Notes: generated by a model not told the origin, from the letters alone. A stretch of 45,461 nt of DNA from Alkalibacillus salilacus (GCF_030812915.1 NZ_JAUSTQ010000015.1:1-45461), one strand, 5' to 3'; numbered from the stretch's first letter, positions 18,109 through 26,958 are shown. Numbers and translations: made by a program.

Positions 18109-18294
18109 GTGTTAAGTAATCCATCGATTCAAGGTGTCCCCCGACAAAGGCTATTAGGATTACTTAAACGTGTACTGAGCAACGGTTTTGTCATAGAGAT
18201 CATCTTTGTTGCCGATAGACCGTCCAACTTCGAACGACTTAAGAGCCTCAATAATGAGCACATTCTAAGGTTAATCGATGAATTTCAAATCTAG
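18109..18294 (+). other. short reading frame, probably a gene remnant
   Basis: An open frame of 61 codons (LSNPSIQGVPRQRLLGLLKR near the start, ending HILRLIDEFQI) begins right after an in-frame TAG and has no ribosome site before its GTG. The composition is protein-like and the frame may be the tail of a lost gene. The bases GTAATCC (18116) and GGATTAC (18158) form distant inverted arms. I do not recognise it. Confidence 0.25.
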
Positions 18295-18371
18295 TTATAT
18301 AAGTTGTATTGATTACTTTAGATATATTTGGTAATATTTATAATCAAATATTGAAAATTTCATATTTATGC

Positions 18372-18640
18372 AATGAAGAGGACAGTAGGTATTTAAATTC
18401 TTCACAGAGAGCTCCGTTTGCTGAAAAGGAGTAAGAATTGATTATTGAATCAAACCTTAGAGCATCACGTTGGATCAGGTTATGTGATAGCGTGACGGTA
18501 GCTTCCGTTATAAAGTAGATACATTTAATTGTATCAGTAAAGGTTAATTATAATTAATTAATAAACTGGGGTGGCACCGCGATGACTCGTCCCTAAGACA
18601 TGAGAATGTCTTAGGGACGAGTTTTTTATTTTATAAAGAA
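18372..18640 (+). promoter_or_regulatory. T-box riboswitch, probably tRNA-Ser responsive
   Basis: The T-box motif GGGTGGCACCGCG lies at 18569-18581. A strong terminator follows: ACTCGTCCCTAAGACAT (18585-18601) pairs with ATGTCTTAGGGACGAGT (18605-18621), then TTTTTTATTTT. The AG-box AGAGAG is at 18406-18411. In the Stem I 3' strand, GAA-TCA-AACC puts the specifier at 18450-18452 as UCA (Ser); AUC (Ile) one base earlier is the rival. The variable antiterminator base is C (18575), which pairs with discriminator G; tRNA-Ser has G73 and tRNA-Ile has A73, so two features agree on serine. Uncharged tRNA would switch the MFS gene at 18675 on. Confidence 0.9.
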
Positions 18641-18674
18641 GAAATAATTAAGTTATTGAAGAAGGAGTTTAGTT

Positions 18675-19907
18675 ATGAAACCCAAAAGTCTATTAGAGAG
18701 CTGGAAATACCCTTCAATTTTATTATTTGGAATAGGTGTTTCCAATGTGGGTGATTGGATTTACTTAATTGCATTAAATCTTATTGTACTTGATATGACT
18801 GGTTCTCCACTTGCTGTGTCAATCCTTTATATTTTAAAGCCATTGGCAACACTTTTTACAAATGGGTGGGCTGGTAGTGTAATAGATAGGTTGAATAAAA
18901 GAAACTTAATGATAGGACTTGATGTGTTCCGAGCATTTTTTATAGCCATATTGCCTATACTTCCGACAGTGTGGGCAATATACAGTTTAGTTTTTATTAT
19001 TAACATGGCCAGTTCAATGTTTGAACCAACCTCAATGACTTACATAACTAAACTTATTCCTAGAGACCAAAGGAGACGTTTTAATTCATTAAGAAGCTTG
19101 ATAGACTCTGGAGGTTTTTTAATTGGTCCGGCGATAGCAGGATTAATGTTTATGAATGGTACTCCTTTTTTCGCAATATATATGACTGCCATTGCGATAT
19201 TTATATCGGGATTAATAACTACCATAATGCCGAACTTAGAAAAAGGTAGAGCAGCAGATATTGAGGAAAGTAAATTTAGTTTAAATTTGCTAAAAAGAGA
19301 TTGGCAAGTTGTATCCAGCTTCAGTAAGGCCCATGTATTTACTATGACTATATACTTGCTTTTTGGCTGTATGATGGTAATGGCAACCGCCATTGATTCC
19401 CTAGAGGCGGCTTTTGCTAAAGAAGTACTTTCATTAACGGATAGCAAATACGGGTTTTTAGTTAGTATAGCTGGTGCAGGCATTGCTGTAGGAGCCTCAG
19501 TTAATGCTGTTTTCGCAAAAAAATTCACGACTTCTATGCTTTTAGGTTTTGGAACTTTACTTGTGTCAGTGGGATATATTATTTACGCATTCTCTAGTAC
19601 ATTTATAGTTGCTGCTATAGGTTTTTTCGTATTATCGTTCTTCCTTGCATTTGCCAATGCTGGTTTCCATACTTTCTATCAGAATAATATTCCTGTTGAA
19701 GTTATGGGGAGGGTTGGAAGTGTTTATGGTTTAATCGAGGCTTTTCTTATAATTGTTGTGACTGCTCTATTTGGGTTTGCAGCTCAATTAATTTCAATAA
19801 AATTAGTTGTTATTATTGGAACATTAATGATGCTAGTAGTTACATTAGTGATGTTTGTATTCAACCTGCAGTCCTCAAAGTTCAAGTTTACTTCTACAGA
19901 ACCCTAA
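18675..19907 (+). CDS. MFS transporter under T-box control
   Basis: A 410-residue membrane protein with about 12 hydrophobic segments and the motif A form AGSVIDRLNKRNLMIGLD in the loop after segment 2. The overall look (GVSNVGDWIYLIALNLIVLD at the N-terminus) is that of the MFS branch containing macrolide and siderophore exporters (MefA/EntS-like). The ATG is preceded by GAAGGAGTTTAGTT. The leader is a T-box, so expression should rise when the cognate tRNA, probably tRNA-Ser, is uncharged. That points to amino-acid-related traffic rather than drug efflux, but the substrate and direction of transport are unknown. Confidence 0.88.
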   Translation: MKPKSLLESWKYPSILLFGIGVSNVGDWIYLIALNLIVLDMTGSPLAVSILYILKPLATLFTNGWAGSVIDRLNKRNLMIGLDVFRAFFIAILPILPTVWAIYSLVFIINMASSMFEPTSMTYITKLIPRDQRRRFNSLRSLIDSGGFLIGPAIAGLMFMNGTPFFAIYMTAIAIFISGLITTIMPNLEKGRAADIEESKFSLNLLKRDWQVVSSFSKAHVFTMTIYLLFGCMMVMATAIDSLEAAFAKEVLSLTDSKYGFLVSIAGAGIAVGASVNAVFAKKFTTSMLLGFGTLLVSVGYIIYAFSSTFIVAAIGFFVLSFFLAFANAGFHTFYQNNIPVEVMGRVGSVYGLIEAFLIIVVTALFGFAAQLISIKLVVIIGTLMMLVVTLVMFVFNLQSSKFKFTSTEP

Positions 19908-20043
19908 AGTGCCCCTATTTATTCCTTATCTGGAAGATGAAATTATACAGATGAAGGAGTATCTAATCTAGCCCAAGATAACTTAGGGAGGGTATATTAT
20001 CCGATTAAAACTTATTTAAGATTGGAACATAATGTGAATAGAA

Positions 20044-20790
20044 TTACTTGAAATACCATTCGAACGCGTTAGTGTAAAAAATCTTTTCAGTAGCACGTTC
20101 GTCAAATGATCGTTGAATTAGTTCAATATCAGCATATTCGAAAGGTCTCTTTGCTCTTGTTGATGGCAAATCTGTACCAAACATAAGTGAATCGGGATTT
20201 ACTTTATATATAGCTTTTAGAGCATTTTCAACATTTAGATCTACTCGCCCAAAACCTGTTGCTTTGACACGTACACCTTTATCAACTAATTTCAACAGAG
20301 GTGTTAACCCTTCTTCTGATAACCCTAAATGGTCAATAGAAATAGCAGGTAATCTTTCAATAGTCGATGCAATACTAGGTAACTCTTTTGCATCAATATA
20401 AAGCTCACTATGCCAACCAACTAAGTCATAAACCCTTCTTGCAAAATAGTCGAGTTTTGATAAATCCTCTGAACCACCTCGTTTAATGTTAAATCGTAGT
20501 GCTCTGACTCCTTTGTTATGTAGGTCTATGATTTCTTCATCTGTCACATCAAACGGTAATTGCGTTACACCACAATATGTCGGACCCATTTGTTTAAGTG
20601 CATTCAACAAGTAGTCTTGGTCAAACCCTTGGAAAGAACCAGATACAATTGCCCCGCCCTGCACATTTAAATTAGTAGTTTCATGTTGATAATCTGATAC
20701 AACATAGCTCGGGGGAGTATACCCTTGGTTTTCTATAATTGGAAAGTCAAAATCAATAATATGAAAATGTGCATCAAAAATTTTCACCAT
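20044..20790 (-). CDS. amidohydrolase-2 family (TIM-barrel) hydrolase
   Basis: A 248-residue protein of the amidohydrolase-related family (PF04909 type, which includes 2-pyrone-4,6-dicarboxylate lactonase). IFDAHFHIID at the N-terminus gives the His-x-His metal ligands, AISIDHLG near 165 a third His, and SLMFGTDLPST near 209 the catalytic Asp. I chose ATG 20790, with GGGGA just upstream; a GTG follows at the next codon and a TTG lies nine codons earlier. It is alone on the minus strand with no pathway neighbours, so the substrate cannot be inferred. Confidence 0.85.
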   Translation of the reverse strand: MVKIFDAHFHIIDFDFPIIENQGYTPPSYVVSDYQHETTNLNVQGGAIVSGSFQGFDQDYLLNALKQMGPTYCGVTQLPFDVTDEEIIDLHNKGVRALRFNIKRGGSEDLSKLDYFARRVYDLVGWHSELYIDAKELPSIASTIERLPAISIDHLGLSEEGLTPLLKLVDKGVRVKATGFGRVDLNVENALKAIYKVNPDSLMFGTDLPSTRAKRPFEYADIELIQRSFDERATEKIFYTNAFEWYFK

Positions 20791-21150
20791 AATTCCCCAT
20801 TTCATAATATAATTCAAAGGTTAATACGCTGTTAATGTTTGTCTCATTCAAGCCAGATTGTTTGATTAAACAAACACCTCAGTTAGTTGAAAAAGCAGAA
20901 TGAAATATTAAATTCAGTTACAATTAAATACTACCTTAAATTTGCAATTGTGTGATAGAAATTTCAAAAAATCATTGTATAAATACGATATCTTTCGTCA
21001 CCGATTATCCCTAAACAAAGGGCAGTTGTAGATCCTGTATTTTTCATAAAAACATAATTTATAAACCATGGAAACTAGCAGAAAATATAAGAGATAGTAT
21101 GGAAGGAATTGGTGGAAATTTGTAGAATGATACAATGAGGAGGTGGTTAG
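20791..21150. other. intergenic stretch without a clear gene
   Basis: About 360 AT-rich bases. I see no frame with a ribosome site until the small gene at 21151, no strong terminator and no copy of the cassette repeats. Confidence 0.5.
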
Positions 21151-21300
21151 ATGCCCAAAGTGGAAATTAATCAATTTTTATTAGAATCCATAATGTATAT
21201 TTTAAAAATTGTTACTGATTATTTATGGTTTCTAATACCTATCGTTATTTTTGTTATTTGTGTTAATAGGAAAAGTTTATTTTCTATGTTAGATTTTTAA
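21151..21300 (+). CDS. small membrane protein, 49 residues
   Basis: ATG 21151 is preceded by GAGGAGG at 9 bases, a strong ribosome site. The protein has one hydrophobic helix (about residues 24-39, YLWFLIPIVIFVICV) and a short basic tail. I know no family for it. It is followed 74 bases later by another small gene with a strong ribosome site, so they may form a pair. Confidence 0.6.
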   Translation: MPKVEINQFLLESIMYILKIVTDYLWFLIPIVIFVICVNRKSLFSMLDF

Positions 21301-21373
21301 AATAAAAATTCTGTTGTTAGATTGTATAAATTACACTGACTATAAAATATGGTTAAAAAGGGAGGGGGGGACT

Positions 21374-21490
21374 TTGTCCGAATACGAAAAATTTCTCAAT
21401 GGAATGGATGAGGAATTGGTTAGAGAGGAAGAAGACCAAGAGCAAGACACTTGTGCAATGCAAAATAAAAGTGCAAAAGTGTGCAACTGA
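21374..21490 (+). CDS. small acidic protein, 38 residues
   Basis: A TTG start follows GGGAGGGGGGG by 3-4 bases. The product is very acidic (MDEELVREEEDQEQD) with two cysteines near the C-terminus. No family recognised. The G tract in its ribosome site (seven G) could vary in length. It may be partnered with the membrane peptide just upstream. Confidence 0.45.
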   Translation: MSEYEKFLNGMDEELVREEEDQEQDTCAMQNKSAKVCN

Positions 21491-21619
21491 AAGTAAATAA
21501 ATTTAAGTTAAAAAGCTGTCAGTTCAATCAATCCGTGCTACTTTTATTGGTAACTGTTCAATTAAAGTAAACTTCTTCTTTAAGTGCTATTCCCCATTTA
21601 AATGGGAGGGAACAAATGC

Positions 21620-22225
21620 ATGAAACAACTGTTTATAACTTTTTTCCTCATGTTAAGTACATCTTTATTGTTTGCTTGTACAAATGATACAGGTGAAGCG
21701 GACGAAATGGCAAATGATCAAGTGAGTGACCGACAAGAAACAGGGCATGAAGAGTTTGAGACATTAACGTACGAGCATGAAGTAGAAGACAAATACCGTG
21801 ATTTTCTTAATGATGAACAGCTAAAAGCATTAGACGAATTACAAAAAACAATCCTCAGTTTGTTTGTAGAACAAGAAGATCAAACGATTGTCGCTGATTA
21901 TATTAGCGAAGAATCGATTGAGATGTATTTAGATTCATATTCCAATGACGCCGAAACGAAGGAAGAGGTGTATGAACAAATTGGAAAACATTTGAATGAG
22001 GCCTCATCTCAAGCTATTGAAGATCAAGAGCTTGAAACGGTTAATATAGATGAAGCTATTGCATACAGTGACGAGGGTGAAAATGGCCAAGAAGAACTTT
22101 TTGCGACAACTATTTACTACGAATTTAGTTTCCGTAACGGCAGCACTCAATTAACTGAATTGACTTTAGACTTTATCGATGGTGTGTTTAAAGTTCGCGA
22201 TTTTACTCGGGTTGATGAAGAATAA
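21620..22225 (+). CDS. putative lipoprotein
   Basis: A 201-residue protein with signal peptide and lipobox LFAC (Cys about 20), followed by an acidic linker and a folded region (about 55-200) ending TLDFIDGVFKVRDFTRVDEE. ATG 21620 is preceded by GGGAGGG; an ATG at 21602 lies ahead of that site. The extracellular acidic surface fits a salt-adapted organism. I cannot assign a family. It is monocistronic and followed by cassette C. Confidence 0.75.
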   Translation: MKQLFITFFLMLSTSLLFACTNDTGEADEMANDQVSDRQETGHEEFETLTYEHEVEDKYRDFLNDEQLKALDELQKTILSLFVEQEDQTIVADYISEESIEMYLDSYSNDAETKEEVYEQIGKHLNEASSQAIEDQELETVNIDEAIAYSDEGENGQEELFATTIYYEFSFRNGSTQLTELTLDFIDGVFKVRDFTRVDEE

Positions 22226-22301
22226 AATACTAGCTTTGACGATTAAAACGATAAAGAACGAAATTTTCCGGGATAAACAGAAAAGATCTTAGTTATTTGA
22301 T

Positions 22302-23135
22302 AAGTAGTTCAGTTTTGGAGTGAAAATTGCAATTTGCCCTCTTAAATGGACTATTTTTTTGCATATGAAATTTTAGACTGAAATGAAAAAACTAAATTAA
22401 TTAAGTGGGTGCGGTTATGGAGGTAAGGTTAGAGAAAGCAACTGATAAAGATGCACAGTCTATTTTTGACATTCAAGTTAAAGCTTTTATGCCACTTTTG
22501 CATAAGTATAAAGACTATGAAACTAACCCAGCATATGAACCTGTTGAAAGAGTGATTACGAGAATAAATAATCCTGATGGTGGTTTTTATAAGATATTAG
22601 CTGATAACAAACTTGTAGGTGCTATCTGCATTTTATGGAGGGAAAACTTACAATTCTGGATAAGCCCGATGTTTATTCTACCTTCTTATCAAGGGAAAGG
22701 AGTAGCCCAGAAGGCTATAACATTAATCGAAGAACTGTTTCCTCAAGCAATTACTTGGGAGTTAGCTACAATTTTAGAAGATGATAGAAATTGTTATTTA
22801 TATGAAAAAATGGGCTATAACAAAACGGGAGTTAGTAAAAAGATAAACGATAATGCAACACTTATTTATTATAAAAAAACTTGTTAACGTTCTTATTCTA
22901 AATGGTGGCAGTACTTGAGGAAAAGTGAGCGATTTCCAATAAGGAATTTTCTTTTTTGTAGGTCTTCGTTAATTATTTTGACTTTGCTAATTTGGCTACA
23001 TTTCCTGTATAAATAACAAATCAAAATATAAACGAACATTGATATAACAATGAAAATGAACATCAAATTGTTATGTAATTTAATGCTCATTTAATAATAC
23101 ATTTTCATTATTTGTACTCTAGAACTGGACTACTT
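22302..23135 (+). mobile_element. 834-bp cargo cassette carrying an acetyltransferase (copy C)
   Basis: The left end (22302-22357) is the same palindromic terminus as at 9894 and 15652: AAGTAGTTCAGTTTTGGAGT, then an inverted half ending GGACTATTTT. The right end (23112-23135), TACTCTAGAACTGGACTACTT, is its inverse. The 3' module (22925-23110) aligns with those at 10384-10610 and 39320-39545, including AACATTGATATAACAATGAA and the final hairpin. Flanks CTTAGTTATTT (left) and CTTAAGTTATTT (right) are similar but differ by one base insertion. No transposase inside. Confidence 0.7.
22417..22887 (+). CDS. GNAT acetyltransferase, cargo of cassette C
   Basis: A 156-residue GNAT-fold acetyltransferase. 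The acetyl-CoA loop is SPMFILPSYQGKGVAQKAI (about 86-104) and the C-terminal motif is CYLYEKMGYNKTG near 130. ATG 22417 has GGGTG upstream; an in-frame GTG at 22405 is the alternative. It is the only gene between the cassette ends, so it appears to have travelled as cargo. The substrate is unknown. Confidence 0.85.
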   Translation: MEVRLEKATDKDAQSIFDIQVKAFMPLLHKYKDYETNPAYEPVERVITRINNPDGGFYKILADNKLVGAICILWRENLQFWISPMFILPSYQGKGVAQKAITLIEELFPQAITWELATILEDDRNCYLYEKMGYNKTGVSKKINDNATLIYYKKTC

Positions 23136-23284
23136 AAGTTATTTTTCTCCGCTTTTAATCCCGTTTTTCAGACTTCTCGTCATATTTTTTATTCAAGCAA
23201 TGTTCTTAGTTAAAACGTTTTACTTTTATTCTTTTTATACAATATCCATAAATAAGGTAATAACATTAATGTAGCAGGGACTAT

Positions 23285-23518
23285 CTAAAAAATCCAAACT
23301 CCATACACACCTAATGCAATTCCAGATACAATCAGAAACCCATTTCCATTTCCGTTGTTTTGTGTTTTAAAAGAACCCACAATTCCCAAGATGCTTCCCA
23401 ATATAGCTAGTATACCAAAATTACCAAACGTATAAGAATCATCCACAATAGCTAACAGTATTGCTGTTATTGAAATTAACACTTCTGATAATCCACCGAT
23501 CCTAATTATATTCTTCAA
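23285..23518 (-). CDS. small membrane protein, 77 residues
   Basis: Start TTG 23518 with AAAGGAGGGTGATTA upstream. Three hydrophobic segments (about 10-25, 31-48, 60-76) and a GSILGIVGSF turn between them suggest a small polytopic protein. An NNGNGNG loop separates the last helix. I do not recognise a named family. Confidence 0.65.
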   Translation of the reverse strand: MKNIIRIGGLSEVLISITAILLAIVDDSYTFGNFGILAILGSILGIVGSFKTQNNGNGNGFLIVSGIALGVYGVWIF

Positions 23519-23902
23519 TAATCACCCTCCTTTTGAATTGAAAAATATTGATGTTTAAAAGTAGTGTAGATAGCTTAAATCAAAAGCATCGTCTTTTGCT
23601 TTTTATGACCTAAGCCGGTTAATAATGCAGATCCAGTTGCATTTTATATGTAACATGTTTTGGCTCTTTCAACATTATTAGATATTATTGGAGGGTTTCC
23701 TGTTAAATGTTGAAAACTAGGGATGATGGAGGAGGTTGGTTGTGTTCTGTGCTTGTAGCTGGATCATTGTTAGGTTTGTTAGTTTTTGGGTTCTTTTTAT
23801 TATTGCGAAATTTAAGGAGCAATATTACTAGGCCCACTGCTGACATTCATCACATCTTTAGCCGTAATTATATATAGTTTTTTCTTTGTAAAAGGATGCT
23901 CT
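23519..23902. other. region with a broken membrane-protein frame
   Basis: GGAGGAGG at 23728 precedes frames that are hydrophobic but broken: from about 23749 LVAGSLLGLLVFGFFLLLRN, and in another frame from about 23832 [20 protein letters not shown], the latter running straight into the transposase remnant at 23903. It looks like a decayed membrane protein cut by an insertion. Low certainty. Confidence 0.3.
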
Positions 23903-24100
23903 ATGCGAATTCTGCTTAAGCCTGATGGTAAAGTTCTTACAAAGGGACTTTATCACATCCAAAACGTCAACAATTACGATCGTAGGCTTAAAGGGTGGAT
24001 ACAACGATTTAACGGAGTTCCCACCAAATATTTGAACAAATACCTTACTTGGTTTCAAGAATTAAAAGCATTCGCCATCAGAGAAAAGAAGTCTCTATAA
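23903..24100 (+). mobile_element. C-terminal remnant of an IS1595/ISXO2-like transposase
   Basis: The frame reads [20 protein letters not shown] and then [20 protein letters not shown], the C-terminal pattern of ISXO2-like (IS1595 family) DDE transposases, in which HxQxVN...RLKxWxxRFxGVxTKYLxNYL is typical. Only about 65 residues of a protein that is normally around 300 remain, with no zinc-ribbon N-terminus and no catalytic DDE core. I see no terminal inverted repeats. A dead insertion-sequence fragment. Confidence 0.75.
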
Positions 24101-24241
24101 ATGACTTGATGATTAAAGGGAATTTGATACAAAACTTAGAAAAGCATGATACACTTAGGTTATCTTAGTTCACTATATAAAAATTATTCCTTATTTAAAG
24201 GGAACTTGCTAGCACAACAATCATAAATATTATTTCTCATA

Positions 24242-24251
24242 GGGGGGGGGG
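24242..24251 (+). repeat. G10 tract forming a ribosome binding site
   Basis: Ten consecutive G end 4 bases before the ATG of the isochorismatase-family gene at 24256 and are its only Shine-Dalgarno-like sequence. Slippage would change the site's strength and spacing. Confidence 0.6.
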
Positions 24252-24255
24252 AATA

Positions 24256-24786
24256 ATGGAGAAAGCACTTCTAATTATAGACGTTCAAAATGGAATGTTT
24301 CAAGAAGGTAATGTTGTATATCAAGGGGATAGGTTACTTCAAAATTTAAATGATTTAATCTCTCAAGCACGCTCTACTAAGACACCAATTTTTTATATAC
24401 AGCATAATGCACCTGCTGGGAAACCTTTAGAGTATGACACAAAGGGTTGGGAGATTCATCCTAAAATTACTCCAAACACTCAAGATGTAATCATTCAAAA
24501 AACTACTCCTGATTCATTTTTTAATACTTCTTTAGATGACGAACTGAAAAAACAAGGGATTGAACATTTAGTAATTGCGGGGATTCAAACAGAAGCGTGC
24601 GTTGATACAACTTGTAGGAGAGCTTTTAGCATGGAATATAAGGTCACTTTAGCATCAGATACACACAGCACTTGGGATTCACAAGATATTACTGCCCAAC
24701 AAATTATAAACCATCATAATGGTGTATTACGTTGGTTTGCCAATGTTTACCCAAGTAAAAAAATCACATTTGATAGTCCATACTGA
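24256..24786 (+). CDS. isochorismatase-family cysteine hydrolase
   Basis: A 176-residue enzyme with the family's catalytic triad: Asp in ALLIIDVQNGMF (residue 9), Lys in VIIQKTTPDSF (about 81) and Cys in AGIQTEACVDTTCRRAF (about 114). The cis-peptide IAGIQT is also typical. Members hydrolyse isochorismate, nicotinamide, or amides such as ureidoacrylate; this one lacks features that would single out a substrate. The start is ATG 24256 behind a G10 tract. It is monocistronic and ends at a hairpin. Confidence 0.9.
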   Translation: MEKALLIIDVQNGMFQEGNVVYQGDRLLQNLNDLISQARSTKTPIFYIQHNAPAGKPLEYDTKGWEIHPKITPNTQDVIIQKTTPDSFFNTSLDDELKKQGIEHLVIAGIQTEACVDTTCRRAFSMEYKVTLASDTHSTWDSQDITAQQIINHHNGVLRWFANVYPSKKITFDSPY

Positions 24787-24789
24787 AAA

Positions 24790-24820
24790 ATAGGGGTTTC
24801 CAATTTGGGTAAACCCCTAT
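24790..24820 (+). terminator. hairpin after the cysteine hydrolase gene
   Basis: ATAGGGGTTT (24790-24799) and AAACCCCTAT (24811-24820) pair fully but are followed only by TAATTAA, so termination may be weak. Confidence 0.6.
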
Positions 24821-24905
24821 TAATTAAGTAATATCAACATTAAACTTTAACAGAACCAATTTAATAGTAGACATTCGTTCAAAACTATTAGCATATCATT
24901 CAACA

Positions 24906-24952
24906 AAAGGTTCACAGCCGCTAACAAGGTGGTTGTGAACCTTTTTATTTTT
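24906..24952 (+). terminator. second terminator upstream of betAB
   Basis: AAAGGTTCACA (24906-24916) and TGTGAACCTTT (24934-24944) with TTTTTATTTTT. It isolates the betAB promoter region from upstream transcription. Confidence 0.85.
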
Positions 24953-25049
24953 CAACAACTTAAGGACGTAAAATAGTGCGAACAATAAGTTTGTTTTAAT
25001 AAGGTGGCTAATAGAGTTTACAACCTCCTCAGAGTGTGTTAAATTAAAA

Positions 25050-25159
25050 TTGTTAAATTCGTTAAAAAATAATTTAACAAAATTAACGTAACGATGGGTG
25101 AATCATTTTTTCATTAAAACAACTCCCCTTTAGTGATATTAAATGTCATTCATCGTTAC
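25050..25159 (+). promoter_or_regulatory. nested inverted repeats upstream of betA
   Basis: TTGTTAAATT (25050) and AATTTAACAA (25071) are exact 10-bp arms 11 bases apart. GTAACGATG (25088) and CATCGTTAC (25151) are exact 9-bp arms about 54 bases apart, with similar bases continuing inward. They lie in the 240-base betA leader and are candidate operator sites for a choline- or salt-responsive regulator; no gbsR-like gene is in the window. Confidence 0.5.
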
Positions 25160-25194
25160 TCTGATGTTAGTTAAATAATCTAGGAGGTTTTCAT

Positions 25195-26880
25195 ATGACA
25201 GAAAGATATGATTACGTCGTAGTTGGAGCTGGTAGTGCTGGCTCGATTATGGCAAACCGTCTGAGTGAAGATGATAAGAATAGTGTTTTGGTATTAGAAG
25301 CAGGTCGTAGTGACTATGCGTGGGACCTATTAATTCAAATGCCGGCTGCGTTACCATTCCCGGCTGGTAAGAGTCTATATGATTGGAAGTATGAATCAGA
25401 TCCAGAGCCTTACATGGGTGGTCGTCGTATTTCGCACGCTCGTGGTAAAGTATTAGGTGGATCAAGTTCAATTAATGGTATGATCTATCAACGTGGTAAC
25501 CCAATGGACTATGAGCGTTGGGGTTCTGATGAAGGAATGGATGAATGGGATTATGCTCATTGCCTTCCTTATTTCAAACGTTTAGAAAATACGGTAGCAG
25601 CGGATAAAGATGATCCGTATCGTGGCCATGATGGTCCGTTCACCCTAACGCGCGGCCCGGCGAAAAATCCATTGTTTAAAGCGTTTTTCGATTCAGCAGT
25701 TGAAGCGGGTTATAACCGGACACCAGACGTTAACGGGTATCGCCAAGAAGGGTTCGGCCCGTTTGATAAACACGTCAGTAACGGCCGCCGTATGTCAGCG
25801 TCACGTGCGTATTTACGTCCAGCAATGAAACGCAAAAACTTAACGGTTAAAACGCGGTCGTTCGTGCAACATATTGACTTCAGTGGCCGTCGTGCGCAAG
25901 GGTTAACGTATAAGCGAAACGGGAAAACGCATTATGTTGAAGCAGGTGAAGTGATTTTATCAGGTGGTGCGATTAATACACCGCAGTTACTTCAACTATC
26001 AGGTGTCGGCGATGCAGAGCATTTACGCTCAGTTGGTGTTGATCCAATTGTTCACTTGCCAGGTGTCGGTGAAAACTTACAAGACCACTTAGAAGCGTAT
26101 ATTCAATATGAATGTCCAGAGCCTGTTTCAGAGCAGCCGAATTTAAATAAAGCGAAAATGCCTTGGATTGGCTTGCAGTGGATTTTCGGTCGTAAAGGAC
26201 CAGCTGCAACGAACCACTTTGAAGGTGGCGGCTTTATTCGTTCGAACGAAGAAGTAGATTATCCGAACTTGATGTATCATTTCCTACCGCTTGCGGTTCG
26301 TTATGATGGTCAAAAGGCTGAAGCGGATCATGGTTTTCAAGTTCACGTTGGTCCGATGTATTCGGATGCACGCGGTTCACTTAAGATCCGTTCGAAAGAT
26401 CCGAAACAACATCCAAGCATGGTTTACAATTATCTTTCAACAGAGCAGGATCGTCGTGAGTGGATTGAAGCGGTCCGTATAACACGTAAGATTATGTCAC
26501 AACCAGCGATGGCTAAGTATAATGGTGGTGAAATTTCACCTGGACCAGATGTACAAACAGACGACGAAATTTTAGATTGGGTGGCAAAAGATGCGGAAAC
26601 AGCTTTACACCCATCATGTACAGCAAAAATGGGTCCTGAATCAGATCCAATGGCCGTTGTCGATCCGAAAACGATGAAAGTTCATGGCTTAGACAATCTA
26701 CGTGTCGTGGACGCATCAGCTATGCCATACGTCACAAATGGTAATATCCACGCACCAGTGTTAATGTTGGCAGAGAAAGCAGCTGACTTAATCCGTGGTA
26801 AGAAACCGTTAGAAGCTGAAAATCTACCATATTACCGTCACGGTGTCGATCCGAAAGATGCAGGGGCAGTTGAAGCTTAA
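25195..26880 (+). CDS. betA: choline dehydrogenase (GMC oxidoreductase)
   Basis: A flavoenzyme that oxidises choline to betaine aldehyde in glycine-betaine synthesis. The FAD fold is seen in [20 protein letters not shown] at the N-terminus with the Glu of VLVLEAG, the GMC signature [18 protein letters not shown] near 83, and the catalytic His in [11 protein letters not shown] near 465. The last FAD strand is [20 protein letters not shown]. The 561-residue length is close to E. coli BetA. AGGAGGTTTTCAT fixes the start. It is followed by betaine-aldehyde dehydrogenase, so the pair completes the pathway. Its use with an ALDH partner replaces the GbsB alcohol dehydrogenase of B. subtilis. Confidence 0.94.
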   Translation: MTERYDYVVVGAGSAGSIMANRLSEDDKNSVLVLEAGRSDYAWDLLIQMPAALPFPAGKSLYDWKYESDPEPYMGGRRISHARGKVLGGSSSINGMIYQRGNPMDYERWGSDEGMDEWDYAHCLPYFKRLENTVAADKDDPYRGHDGPFTLTRGPAKNPLFKAFFDSAVEAGYNRTPDVNGYRQEGFGPFDKHVSNGRRMSASRAYLRPAMKRKNLTVKTRSFVQHIDFSGRRAQGLTYKRNGKTHYVEAGEVILSGGAINTPQLLQLSGVGDAEHLRSVGVDPIVHLPGVGENLQDHLEAYIQYECPEPVSEQPNLNKAKMPWIGLQWIFGRKGPAATNHFEGGGFIRSNEEVDYPNLMYHFLPLAVRYDGQKAEADHGFQVHVGPMYSDARGSLKIRSKDPKQHPSMVYNYLSTEQDRREWIEAVRITRKIMSQPAMAKYNGGEISPGPDVQTDDEILDWVAKDAETALHPSCTAKMGPESDPMAVVDPKTMKVHGLDNLRVVDASAMPYVTNGNIHAPVLMLAEKAADLIRGKKPLEAENLPYYRHGVDPKDAGAVEA

Positions 26881-26888
26881 AATTTTGA

Positions 26889-26920
26889 CAAGACGCTGTT
26901 AATTGATTGACAGCGTCTTG
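26889..26920 (+). terminator. intercistronic hairpin between betA and betB
   Basis: CAAGACGCTGT and ACAGCGTCTTG form an 11-bp stem, followed by ATGTTATATT rather than a T run. It may set the relative levels of the two mRNAs by partial termination or 3'-end protection. Confidence 0.6.
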
Positions 26921-26958
26921 ATGTTATATTAAACCTTAACCAATAGGAGTTGATCATA

